A stretch of DNA of 64,000 nt from the NCBI GenBank assembly GCA_029891385.1, contig CM057235.1:10163001-10227000 (forward strand), read 5' to 3'. Positions 32,745 through 44,078 of this stretch are shown here, piece by piece. The notes beneath the pieces were generated by a model. It saw only the letters and a list, made by a program, of their open reading frames with translations. It searched no databases and was not told the DNA's origin. Each line of letters starts with the position of its first letter. Positions within the stretch are counted from its first letter, which is position 1. The translations under genes and the position numbers were made by a program. Source of the DNA: Erythroxylum novogranatense (Eukaryota; Streptophyta; Magnoliopsida; Malpighiales; Erythroxylaceae).

Positions 32745-35251
32745 ATGGCTACGGTGGTTCTAGCTTCACCACAAAAAGCTGCAGTCCGACGTACTAGAGA
32801 TGTTCCTTCTACACAGTGGGGTGATTTCTTCATCAAGAATGTTTCATTGTCTGCAAATGAGAAGGTAAGCGAATTAATTTTGTTTTCGAGAGGAAATGAT
32901 ACATAGTTTTCCAAGTAATATGTAAGGAAAATAATCTGAATTAATTATCTACGACATTATCGTAGATTATATATCAATAAAATTATTAAAAGAAAAAATA
33001 ATTATATATATGTATAATTAATTAAAGGTATTGTAAATAAAATATTTAGATTAAATATTTAAAATGTTAATCAATATTTTATATATTAAAATTTTTATTA
33101 TACAAGTTTAATCTTTGAGGTCTACGTCGTTTATGACAAAATTGACACATGATTTTGACATTGAATAGATGATAAAAGAGTGGAAGGAAGAAGACAAAAT
33201 TGACACATGATTTTGACATTGAATAGATGATAAAAGAGTGGAAGGAAGAAGAAGAAGCGTTGAAGGAAGGAGTAAGGAAGATACTTAAAGAAGTTGTTGA
33301 TAATCCCTCCCAAGTTTTGCACATGATAGATGCTATCCAGCGCTTAAACCTATCTTATCATTTTCGAGGTGAAATCACTCGAGTTTTGGACCACATCTAC
33401 AATACCTACCATAAAACTTCCCATGACGACGACCTTTGCAGTGTAGCCCTTGGATTTCGACTTTTGAGACACAATCGCTATAACGTGTCAACTGGTAATT
33501 AGCATATATATATATATATATATAATCCAATATTGATGAATAATGGTGATTCATGTGTTTATATATTATTTTGTGCAGATGTATTCCAAAAGTTTAAGGA
33601 TGGAGAAGGTAAATTTAGAGAGAGTCTTAAGAGCGACGTACGAGGCATGTTAAGTTTGTACGAAGCTTCTTATATTAGCTTCCAAGGAGAGAGCATACTC
33701 GATGAAGCTCTCCAATTCACCAAACCCTATCTTAAATCCATAGTGAATCAATTGAAGTCTACACTTTTTGATCTAGTGAGTCATGCCTTAAGGTGGCCTG
33801 TACACAGAGCTGTACCATGCAAAGAAGCATTAGATTACGTGCTCATTTACGAGAAGGAAGAAGGACACATAGACTGTATATTAAGATTGGGGAAATTAAA
33901 CTTCAGTATCCTACAAAAGTTATGGCAAGAAGAACTATACATTTTGACTAGGTAATACTTGATATATGAACCGTATAATGTGATAATTAATAGTTATGTA
34001 TGTCGTGATGATAGCTTTTCATTAAATCCAAGTTAATAATTTGTCTTTAAATCTACCGTCATAGGTGGTGGATAGACTTGGACTTGCCATCAAGGTTATC
34101 TTATGGTCGAGATAGATTGATCGAATGCTTCTTCTTTGCAATAGGATCATTTCCCGAACCCCAACATGCACGTGCTAGAAAATATTTAACCCAATTCTAC
34201 GCCATATGTGCATATGTTGATGACACATACGATGTGCACGGAACAATTGACGAACTTGAGATCTTCACTAAGGCATTTGAGAGGTTTGTTAATTAAAACA
34301 TATGGATGTGACATTAAGTGAACAAGGAATTGTTAATTGACTGTGAAAATGACTTAATAGAGCTGATAGTAGCATGGGCGGAGAACTCCCACACTACATG
34401 CACATTATTGTTCAATCAACGCTGGACTTATATGATGAAATTGCGCAAGAAACTACCAAGGAACAGAGTGCTCACTGTGTGGCTGGTGCAAAAGAAGCGG
34501 TAAATCAACAAATATTAATTTTGTTGAATTTGATTCTTTAAATAAATGTATTAGTTATATATATACCAAATACTAATATCATATGGATATGACATGAATT
34601 CATAGGTTGCGCAATTGACAAAAGCATATAATGATGAAGCAAAATGGTTCAACGATGGTTATGTGCCAAAATTGGATGAATATCTACTAGTTGGCTCAAT
34701 AAGTTGTGCGTATCCAATGGGAGTGACTGTTTCAACATGTGGACTTGGTGAAATGGCTACTAAACAAGTCTTCGATTGGCTTCGCTCAATGCCTAAAATT
34801 CTTCAGGCTACATCTGTTGTCTGCAGGATCCAAGATGACACTAAGACTCATGAGGTTAGCTTAAGTTTACATATTCTTAACTTGTTTGCTGTAATAAATT
34901 CATTCACGTGATTCTTTGTTTATTGGATGCTGAGCTTCAAATTGAATGCAGTTTGAGCAAAAACATGGAGACGTTGCATCAACAGTAGAATGCTATATGA
35001 ATGAACATGGCGTGTCGGAGCAAGAGGCAATCAATTTTCTCGAAAGCAAAATAATGTGTCTATGGAAGGACATGAATGAAGAGCTTCTGAAACCCAGCAC
35101 TAGAGACATTCCGTTGCCTGTTCTCTACAATATTATAAACCTTGCTCGTGTGCTAGAAGTCGTCTACGAAAAAGAAGGTGGCTTAACTTTTTCCAAGAAT
35201 GTTCTCAACAGTGTTGTCATGGATTTGGTTGTCAATCCCTTGGATGTTTAA
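32745..35251 (+). CDS. Terpene synthase, probably cytosolic sesquiterpene synthase (TPS-a)
   Basis: Seven exons can be placed with GT-AG borders: 32745-32864, 33227-33494, 33579-33951, 34065-34283, 34361-34499, 34606-34854 and 34952-35251 (120, 268, 373, 219, 139, 249 and 300 nt), giving 555 residues without a stop. The last sizes are the standard ones of angiosperm TPS genes. Motifs: RRx8W at 15-25, RDR at 269-271, DDTYD at 306-310 exactly 35 residues later, and the NSE/DTE motif DDTKTHEFE at 450-458 (Thr where Ile/Leu/Val is usual). Only 14 residues precede RR, so no plastid transit peptide; with RRx8W this favours a TPS-a enzyme ionising farnesyl diphosphate with Mg2+. The conserved Trp after exon 4 (ERW) is Ala (residue 328). 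The product cannot be told from sequence. A diverged monoterpene-making TPS-a is the main alternative. Confidence 0.92.
33135..33250 (+). repeat. 58-bp tandem duplication over the intron 1/exon 2 junction
   Basis: The unit 33135-33192 is repeated exactly at 33193-33250. Each copy contains the 3' end of intron 1 (ttgacattgaatag) and the first codons of exon 2 (atgataaaagagtgg). Use of the upstream acceptor would add in-frame codons ending at a TGA within the unit, so only the downstream acceptor (exon from 33227) keeps the protein. Confidence 0.93.
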
Positions 35252-35639
35252 CTAATTAACTCCTAAGTTGTTATATAATATTGCTCTTGTAATTAATCAA
35301 TGTGATCGAAAGATACATATAGTCTCTAGCCTCCCCGTCCATGTTCTTAACTTGTTGAACTTCCTAATGTGAAATTATAATAGCAATAAAGAAGACATTA
35401 CCTCTACCGTGAGGTTACCTTCAATTACCTGTCTTATGCTCTACGAACTTCGTTTTCCTTTGAAAATTTACCATACTACCTTTGAAAATTACAAAGAGCC
35501 TTAAAGACTTGGCAATACTATTTACAGAACAAAGGGTTTGTGATACATATATATGGATAACTAGTAATTGAAATACATCCAAAATAAATTAAGTTGAGTA
35601 AGAGATGTATTAAGTGGATAACGAGACTTTTATTATATG
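35252..35639 (+). other. 3' flank of the terpene synthase
   Basis: No gene. A possible polyadenylation signal aataaa lies at 35385-35390, about 135 bp after the stop codon. AT-rich DNA follows until the Ty3 ghost begins. Confidence 0.5.
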
Positions 35640-36540
35640 ATAAAGTATAAGCAATGTAAAGAAAACATAGTTAATGATTATCTTGGATATATGCTTTATT
35701 GAGTATTTGCATACTAAATTGATGATTTGGTGCATATTTTAGAGATCTATAGATTGATGATCGTAGCTTTGGTAATATATTTAAAACATGTGGTATTGTA
35801 CTTTTAGAAATTTTATAAGCATATAGGCTATTTGTTTAGAGAGAATCAATTATATGTGTTCTAATAGTTTTTTAAGGGAGTTACTTACGAGAGAATCATA
35901 CGGGCAAGCTTAAGGAAAACTTTAAAGCTAAAATATTCTTGAGGTTTTTAGTTAACACTTATTTTATTCACAATTGAGGAGACGTAGAAAGGGTATGTGA
36001 AAGATGTGCTATATATAGGCCGAAACCTTATGAATTATACTTAGCTTTGCCTATATCTAGTGAATCATGTATAAATCTTTTGATGTATTCTATTTTGGGT
36101 TTACCCAGGTTAAGGAATGACAAGGAATAGGACTTTGTAGTGGTGAATAATTTTTTTAAAAAGACATATTTTGTTATATGTTATAAAACCAATGATGCAT
36201 CTTACTTTACTAAATCATTTTTCATAGAGATTATCAAATTGCTTGGCACTCTTAGAACTATTATTTTATATAGGATATAAACTTCACAGAAAAAGCTGAG
36301 AACTAAGTTGTTCTTTACAACTTGTCATCTTTAAACCCATGATCAAACTTAGATGGTGAATAGGAATCTTAGAACTTGGAAGAGACTTTACTTTTCATTG
36401 AGTTTTCTTATAATAGGACTATCTACAACGTAATAGGATATTCTCTGTTTGTGTCTATTCCTTTAGGGGAAAGCTTGGGTGTTAAAAAGAAAGCTGATTG
36501 GTGAAGAAGTTTCATGAGCATGCAAGGATGAATGATAAGA
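35640..36540 (+). pseudogene. Ghost of Ty3/gypsy RNase H end and integrase
   Basis: There is no long open frame, but plus-strand translation with frame changes recovers an ordered chromovirus-like series: KENIVNDYLGYMLY (usually KENxVADALSRR), FYKHIGYLFREN, RDVERVCERCAIYRPKPYEL-like text, LPISSESC, LGLPRLRND, FVVVNNFFKKTYFVICYKTN and SYFTKSFFIEIIKLLGTLRT, then a broken TKLFFTTCHL and QT. This is the end of RNase H, the integrase zinc region and the catalytic core. Stops and shifts are dense, so the copy is old. No LTR was identified. Confidence 0.78.
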
Positions 36541-37824
36541 AGTGAACTCAATAATAGATTGATCAATCTAGCAACGGGAAGTGACAATTAAACCTAGAGA
36601 TTAAGTTTAGTTACACTTAAGAAAACAGAGGTTTTGAGTAAACGCAAGCCTAAGCTGTAACCAAGTGGAGATAGACCTAAGTCATAGAGAAAGTCAACGA
36701 TAATGCTTACAAAATGGACTAGCCAAGTGAGTTTGGTGATAGCACATAATCGGTGTTGGTTTCTTATTAGGGGTTGGTGCCAAACTTTAGTTGGATTTTT
36801 AAACTAGAGAAATAGAAGCAAATTGGCACTGAAGTTGAAATCATAATCGATATCGAAGTTATCTTTATTATACACTCTTAAAATTCCATAATATGACTAA
36901 CTTTGGTTATAAATTAAGTTGAACATGCGTCAAATTAATATATTTAGGTGGTTTAGTTTATATGAAATTCCATAATTTTGTTTAGAATGGACTTGACTTT
37001 TTAAATTTATTTTGTGGTTTCTTAATTAAATTATACTATGGATGATACTTTCCTAATAAGCCCTAGTACTATGGTTTTTGCCTATCAAACAACACCAAGA
37101 ATCTCAGCTCAGTAGCTCACCCCTTCGCCTTTGAAGAGCCACTCATGAGATACAAAGCTTGAGAGTCAAATATTTTACGCCAGAACTAATGATTAGAAAC
37201 TGAAGTCAGAGTTGGATCCGCTAGACGAACGAAAGGATACGAAAACGGTGAGAAACATGGATACCAACAGAGAGTTAGGTTTTATAACTCAAGAAGAACA
37301 ATAGAACAAGAGATGAAAGAAGGATAATGCTTTGATGGACAGACATCTCAGATCAAAACAACGCCAAACGATCACCAAATTAGATTGGCACATTCAAGAT
37401 CAACAGGGTGCATGGCAAGTCTTGAAACTTATAATTTGTCATACCTGCATATACGTTGTACCAGGAATGGAATGTGCCTATGCTCATAATATCAATAAGT
37501 TTGGATATTTTTCACGTAACCTCCTCACTTTGTGTCTATGAAAACAAAAAGTTCTTATTTATGCTTTTCTAAGATAACTCTCAAACTTGCAAGATAAGAT
37601 GCATATCTGCCTTAAAAGGAGTCGTACATAGAAGACTTGTGATCGCACTCGTAAGACAAACTCTCAAGTTTGCAAGCTAAGACAAATACCTATCTCAAAG
37701 GCAATCATTCATAAAGACCCAACCATCATACTTGGTTCTCAACTTAAAACGTAGACCTGCTTCAAAGGTGGTCCCGCGTACAAGAGTTATTTTCATCAAA
37801 CACTAAATCGTGACTGATTAGTAA
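36541..37824. other. Intergenic, nothing recognised
   Basis: No supported gene. A 69-codon frame at 37332-37541 has no recognisable domain. The related phrases aactctcaaacttgcaaga and aactctcaagtttgcaagc, near 37576 and 37660, suggest a small local duplication. Confidence 0.4.
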
Positions 37825-38205
37825 CTTCTTGGTGGTATGATTGTAAAATCTATAGCCTTTAGTTTCCGCACTATACCCCACAAAAATACATTTTGCACCA
37901 TTTTCATCAAGCTTTGTTCTCTTTTGGGCAAGAATATGAACAAAAGAAAGACTACCAAAACCCTTAAAGTGAGTTACTTTAGGCTTCCACCTATGCCAAG
38001 CTTTAAAAGGAGCTTGGTGTTGTAAAGTTGCTGTGGATTCCAGTTAAGGATATTGGTTGTCGTATTCATTACTTCTACCCAAAAGGGTAGAAGGTTTTTG
38101 GAAGAGCTTTAGCCTTATCATACTTTTAGCCATCTCCACAAGACTCCTATTCTTTCATTCAACCTCACCATTTCGTTGGGTGTGAAACTAGTGTTGAGAT
38201 GAGTT
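37825..38205 (-). pseudogene. Ghost of an antisense copia integrase C-terminal region
   Basis: Reverse-strand translation in more than one frame gives the usual order of a copia integrase end: a QRNG-like start and ERKN region, a WAEA-type block with NTTTNILNWNPQ, then HRWKPKVTHF, FGSLSFVHILAQKRTKLDE and GYSAETKGYRFYN. Frameshifts are frequent. It lies on the opposite strand from the copia element that starts at 38224. Confidence 0.72.
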
Positions 38206-38223
38206 GTCTTGGGCAGCCTGAGG

Positions 38224-39604
38224 TGTTGAAATTAGTGGAGTTAGCATTGACAATAAAGATTAGGAAGAAAAAGAAAGCTGAAGGGAAAGATGAAGGAGTT
38301 TAAATGCAAGTGGAGATTGAACATGATGATCCTAAGCATAATTCAACAATGTATGGATCAAACAAATGAAGCCAAAGATCAAATGAATGAAGCACATGGA
38401 AGAAAAGATGCAGATGCAAGCTCATCAGGTGCACAACAGAAGATGAGGATTCCAGTTAGTCATTTAGAAGGAAGTAACCAGGCACGAAGTAACCAGAAGT
38501 GCAGAGTTGGAAAATCAGCAGAAGTTGAGAATTCCAGTTAGTTACTTGTCAGTTACTTGCAGAAGGAAGTAACCAGAATCGCAGAAGGAAGTAACCAGCA
38601 GGAAGCTGAAGCAAATTTCAAGAGATTTAATTAGCAAAATCAAGTTTAGTGCTAATTAAATGCATGAACTGACAATCAGATTTGTATGTCATTCTTTTTA
38701 AGATGAAGAATCAAACTATTGCAGAAGAATTAATTGTTGTTTTTTTTTTCTGTTTTTACAAATGTTAGTTCTAGATTTTGCAAAAGACAAATGAAGTTGC
38801 TTTTTTGTCTTGCTAAATCAGGAAATGTAGTACTAGTCTGCTTTATTCATCAGTCCAAGACTTTATTTTTCAGTTTAGAATCAAAAATGTATCAGAACAT
38901 GTATGAACTAATTATAAAGCTCCACTTTCTCTTCACTTTCGTATGTATGAGGGAAAAAGAGAGAAAAACCTTCACCAATACAAAAGAAGCAATACCATTT
39001 TTCAGATTTCATGTTGTGTTCATTTTTCTTTGTAGAAGTTGAGCATTTGTTTTAGTTTCAATAGCAAGTTCAGAAGTTCAATATTTTGAAGACGTAGTTT
39101 GTGAGTGTTTTGTTTTATTAAAAAACCTTATACTAGCTTGGAGTTAATCTTATGAGTGAATACCGAAATTCAATCTTTCTACAAGTCTCAAATCAGTTTT
39201 TTGTTCAGTTAGTCATCTTTCCTCATCATTTTAGTCCCTTCAAAGAATCACAAGTTAGAGAGTGAATAGCTATAGTAGATTTCATACACACAGAATTTTC
39301 ATAACTGAAGTTCATTATTCGGATGCTATAGAAGAGCTACATTTATTTTCTATTTACCCAAATCATCTGCCATACATTCACAAAATCAGTGAGCAATCAG
39401 AGTTGTTGTTTTGGATACATTTCATACACGCAGATTACAAAGTCAAGAACAGAGGAGGAGACAAAAATTGTTGTATTTTTCTTGTGTTGAGAGCAGACGT
39501 GAACAGAGCACACCAAGTGCTTGACGATTTGCATCAGCAGATTTAAAGCTCGATAGGTTGTGAGCTGAAGGAGCCTTCTTCAATCCTTCAAGGGAGCACT
39601 TTCA
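38224..39604 (+). repeat. Probable 5' LTR of the copia element
   Basis: Begins TGTTGAAATTAGTGG and ends at ttca, just before agagtgatatcagagc. The ends are inferred from TG...CA termini and PBS spacing, since no partner LTR survives. The agaagtaaccag phrase recurs several times near 38460-38605. Short frames in it are not supported as genes. Confidence 0.6.
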
Positions 39605-39654
39605 AGAGTGATATCAGAGCTTCACAGTTCACCTAGCCTGGACGAAACCGAACA

Positions 39655-40738
39655 ATGGCAGGTATGAATCCGACGATGATGAACTTACAAAATGTGCAGG
39701 AAAATATTCCGGTGTTGATGGGAGACAACTACAAAGCATGGGCGATTCGAGTAGAAGATTATCTAATGATCAGTGAGTGCTGGAGTGTAATCACTGAAGG
39801 AGTGGAAGATGAACATGGAGCCATGACACAAGCAGACCAAACACGGCTGAACCAAGAAAGGGATAGAGATTTCCGAGCCTTGGTGTTCTTGAGGTTAGTG
39901 GTAAGTAAGTCTATTTTGCTAAGAAATGCAGGTTGTAGGAGTGCCAAAGAACTATGGGATACTCTCAAGGTGGAGTATGTTGGATCAGCTCAAACATTGA
40001 GGCTAAAGAAGCAAACAGTTTTGAGGAGTTTTGAAAACTTTGCTATGAAGGATGAGGAAAATGTCGCTACAGCAAAGGGTCGATTTCTGAGTTTGGTGCA
40101 GCAACTAAAGGAGTTTGGGGAGAGCACTAGCACAGAAAGGTTAGTGTATAAGTTTCTGAGTAGGTTGCCATTGAGATTTGAAGCAAGTGTAGCACCCGTA
40201 GAGTGGCAATTCACCAATGACCCTGAATCAGTAACTTTGGAGCAAGTCTTCAATGTTTTGGAGATGCATGAAGAAAGACATGGCCATAGAAGAGAAGGGG
40301 AAGTGTTTGCTTTGAAGGCTAAAAGGTTTAGAACACCTGAAAATCCTCCAAGCTACACACAAAATCAGATCAGTTCCTTTAACTCAAAACCAGTACAAGC
40401 ACAAAGCCATCCACCAAATCAGCCTTATAACCATCAAACACCACATCAAATTCTTACCTACACACAAAACCATTCTTATCCGAATCAATCCTACCCTAAA
40501 ACAAAATATGCCTCACCAATGCCCTACCAAAACATCCAAAATCCAAACCAATATCCTAGCAATAAAGATACCCGAATGCAAGGAGGAGCAAGGATGAGTA
40601 GAATGAGAATGTTTGCTAATTGTAGATTTTGTGGGAGGAATAATCATGCAGCTGAGGATTGTTTTTGGAATGACAATATTTAGTGTATTTTTTGCAGGAA
40701 AAGGGGACATACAAGAAGGGTTTGTTATGAAAATTGAT
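39655..40738 (+). pseudogene. Copia Gag with two zinc knuckles split by a TAG codon
   Basis: The 342-residue frame starts MAGMNPTMMNLQNVQENIPV, followed by the DUF4219/UBN2 gag region (LMGDNYKAWAIRVEDYLMIS, ELWDTLKVEYVGSAQTLRLK, EFGESTSTERLVYKFLSRLP), a Tyr/Gln/Asn/Pro-rich linker and a CCHC knuckle (CRFCGRNNHAAEDC). A TAG at 40681-40683 follows. Reading on in the same frame gives a second knuckle (CIFCRKRGHTRRVC) and then TGA at about 40736. The frame then changes for the region before protease. Gag packages element RNA. Confidence 0.87.
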
Positions 40739-41288
40739 AAAGGAGCATCAAAACCCCCAAAGCTCACTCTTTGGCAAGCCACCACCCATACATCCTCTCC
40801 AAAGAACCAATGCCTCACCAAACATGATACCATACCAACTACAATCTTACCAACAAGTTTCTGAACCTCAAATGCATCAAGCTCATTTCATTACAAAACC
40901 AGAAACTCATCAATCATCTCAGTCCTGCATAACCTCATTTCCAATTCCTCAACAGCCTATATATCAACCTCAAATGCCTCAACCCTCTTAAAATTCACAA
41001 TCATATGCGTATTACCCTCAACCAAGCCTACCTCAATCTAGTTCAATGCAACAAACTCACCAAAACATGCAAGCAAATCTACCAAGTCCATCAAACCAGC
41101 ATTTCCAAAGCACAAACCCAATAACAGATTCTGTTCCATACTCACAACCACAAACACTCATAAATCCTCAAAACCACTCCTCAAACATGTCAAGCATTCA
41201 ACCAGAATCTTCACAGACCAAAAACCAATCAAACCAAGCCATAACCGAAGAGAATGTGTTTGTAACGTAAGCTGAAACTTGCCAAGAT
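40734..41288 (+). pseudogene. Gln/Pro/Ser-rich spacer between Gag and protease
   Basis: About 185 codons, in the same phase as pol, are rich in Gln, Pro, Ser and Asn (for example PQQPIYQPQMPQ, NMQANLPSPSNQHFQS). TAA near 40989 and 41268 interrupt them. The composition is like a disordered linker and no domain is evident. Together with the linker before the knuckles, it makes the Gag-protease junction unusually long for copia. Confidence 0.7.
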
Positions 41289-44078
41289 TTGAAAATGGCA
41301 GCTGCTGATAATGTGTGCATTTCTGAGGTGAAAAAGGAGAAGGAATGTGAGTGGTTGATAGATAGTGGTTGCTCCAACCACATGACAAAGAAGAAGGAGG
41401 GATTTGTGAGCAAAAACGAAGGAGTTAATGCTGTGGTTAGGATAGGAAATGGTGAAGTTTTTCCGGTTACATGGAAGGGGTCTGTGAAATTGGAAACTAG
41501 AGCAGGAAGTACAATCCTTGATGAAGTGTATTTTATCCCTGAACTAGATCAAAACTTGATCAATGTGGGACAGCTGCTGGAAAGTAGATATAAGGTGTAT
41601 TTTGAAGATGGAATGTGCAGGATTTTTAATGAAAAAAGTGAGTTAGTGCATAAGGTTCCAATGGTGAATAAAATTTTCAAGTTAAAGATGCAAGAAGTGG
41701 ATGGAGCAATTGCAACTCTCTCCTTAACAAAAGTAACACAACTATGGCATCAAAGGTATGGGCATGCAAATTTAGATTATGTTATTGAGATGCAAAAGAA
41801 AGGATTGGTTCTTAGTATACCTCCATTGAGCAGTAAGTTAAAATCAGTATGTGAGGCATGTGCAAAGGGGAAGAGTCATGTTTTGCCTTATCCATCAAGT
41901 GATTGGAGAGCAACCGAAAGGCTCCAATTGGTGCACACTGATGTGTGTGGTCCAATGAAAACTATTTCAGCAGGAGGAAGCAAGTATTATGTTGAATTTA
42001 TTAATGATGCAACAAGATATTCATGGATCTACTTCATGAAAACCAAAGACCAAGTTTTCGGATTGTTTAAAATGTGGAGAGCTGAAGCTGAAAGTCAATG
42101 TGGACATAAGGTGAGATGTTTGAGAAGTGATAGGGGAGGTGAATATGTTTCAAATGAGCTGAAGAAATACCTTGAAAATGAAGGGATATACCATCAACTT
42201 TCTGTTGCTTATTCACCACAACAGAATGGTGTTTCGGAGAGAAAGAATAGAAGCATAATGGAGATGGCTAGATCAATGATGATTGGAATGAAAGTGCCAA
42301 GGAAGTTTTGGACTGAAGCATGTTATGCAGCAGTTTACATACAGAACCGATTGAAGACTAGAGCATTGGATGGGAAGACTCCATTTGAAGTTTGGTTTGG
42401 AGTTAAACCAAAGGTGCAGCACTTGAGATTCTTCAGATGTATAGCTTATGTACACATCCCTGAAGCTAAAAGAACCAAGTTAGATGAGAAGGCAATCAAG
42501 GGGGTGATGATGGGCTATAGTGGAGAATCAAAAGGCTATCGTATATACAATCCAAAAACTGAGAAAATTTTGATAACTAGAGATGTAAAATTTGATGAAA
42601 ATGAGGCATGGAAGTGGGATGAGCTAATTGATGGCAGATCAGGGACTATTGGTATTGAATTTCTATTGGCTAATCCAAATGAAGGTGAACTAACAAGAGA
42701 AAATGCAGATGATGATCAGAACCTTGGAGATGATGGAACTCAGGAGGAGACACCTCACTTGGATGCATCAAATTCAGATGAAAATGACAGCAATGGAAGT
42801 CAGGAGGAGAATGTTTCAAGTCCTGGAAGTGGAGGATCATCAAGATCTAATAGTGCACACAAGACAAGGGACTTGGCATCAATTTATAGAGACACTAACC
42901 CTATTTTTTATTTCAGGTACAGGGAAGCCGATGATGAAGAACCAAATGAAGCATTAACCATTATTGATTCTACTTTAAATATTGAATCAGAACCGAAGAC
43001 ATATAAGCAGGCAATCAAGCATAAAGTATGGAGGAGAGCTATGGATGAAGAAATCAAAGCAATAGAGGAGAATGGGGCTTTGCTACTAGTGGATTTACCT
43101 TCAGCTGAAACAAAAGTGGTTGATTCGAAGTGGATATACAAGGAGAAGCTGAATCCGGATGGCACAATCAACAAACACAAAGCAAGGCTAGTTGTGAGGG
43201 GATACAAGCAAGAGTATGGAGTGGATTACACTAAAACTTATGCTCCAGTTGCAAGATTAGACACAGTGAGGATGTTATTGGCACTAGATGCAAATAATGG
43301 GTGGAAAGTGCATCAAATGGATGTCAAGAGTGCTTTCTTGAATGGGATGCTAAATGAAGATGTTTACTTGAAACAACCAGATGGCTATGTGAAAGATGGT
43401 GAAGAGCAGAAGGTATACAAGCTAGTGAAGGCCTTGTATGGGTTGAAGCAAGCTCCAAGAGCTTGGTACTCAAGAATCAACAAGTATTTGGTGCAAAATG
43501 ACTTTGAGAGGAGCAAAAGTGAAGCAACATTTTACGTCAAGACCTATACCGAAGGTAAACTGATTTGCTCACTCTATGTTGATGATTTGATGATTATAGG
43601 TACTGAAGATAAGCTTGTGAGTGAATTCAAAGACTTAATGCAATCTGAATTTCAAATGACTGATTTGGGAGAGATGAGCTATTTTTTGGGATTGGAGATT
43701 CAACAAAGGGATGATGGCATCTTTATTCATCAAAGAAAGTATGCTAAGGATTTGTTTGATAAATTTGGGCTGAAGGATAGCAGTGGCATGACAACACCTA
43801 TGGAGCATCAATTGAAGTTGGAAGCAACCAAACCGGGTGAAAATTTCGATGACACTTACTATAGGAGCATAATCGGATCACTCATGTATTTAAGTGCATC
43901 TAGACCCGATATTGCTTGTGCTATTAATATGTTGGCTGCTTTCAATCATAATCCATCAAGATATCATGCATTGTATGCTAGGAGAGTATTGAGATATGTT
44001 AAGTATTCGGTTGATCATGGAATATGGTATGGAAGGAGAAAGAATGTGGAATTATATGTGTTTAGTGATGCAAGCTAT
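41289..44078 (+). CDS. pol: Copia protease-integrase-RT-partial RNase H polyprotein
   Basis: A single open frame of about 930 codons up to the insertion. Protease: EWLIDSGCSNHMTKK, then YFIPELDQNLINVGQLLE. Integrase: LWHQRYGHANLDYV and VCEACAKGK zinc ligands; core acids in HTDVCGP, RSDRGGEY and NGVSERKNR. RT: WRRAMDEEIKAIE, YKQEYGVDYTKTYAPVARLD, VHQMDVKSAFLNG, ALYGLKQAPRAWYSRI and catalytic YVDD (LYVDDLMIIG). RNase H begins (YLSASRPDIACAINMLAAF, YVFSDASYA) and is cut. The remaining 50 codons to 44231 come from the foldback. All catalytic residues in the three complete domains are present. I take the ATG as nominal, since pol is normally made fused to Gag. Confidence 0.9.

Larger units (their letters stand above)
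38224..44078 (+). mobile_element. Ty1/copia element with long pol, truncated in RNase H
   Basis: A probable 5' LTR (38224-39604) and PBS-like gatatcagagc (about 39610-39620) precede gag (39655) and a long integrase-RT frame. RNase H is cut at the SDASYA motif by the foldback at 44079, and no 3' LTR remains. Coding decay is mild, limited to a few stops and one frameshift between gag and protease. Confidence 0.85.

Noticed and set aside
32712..32906. 64-codon frame that begins upstream of the terpene synthase ATG
   Set aside because: It overlaps the true first exon in the same phase, and extends into intron 1. The ATG at 32745 fits the family N-terminus and the TATA spacing better.
38734..39546. 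Short frames in the 5' LTR of the copia element
   Set aside because: Low-complexity, without family resemblance, and in a region with LTR structure.
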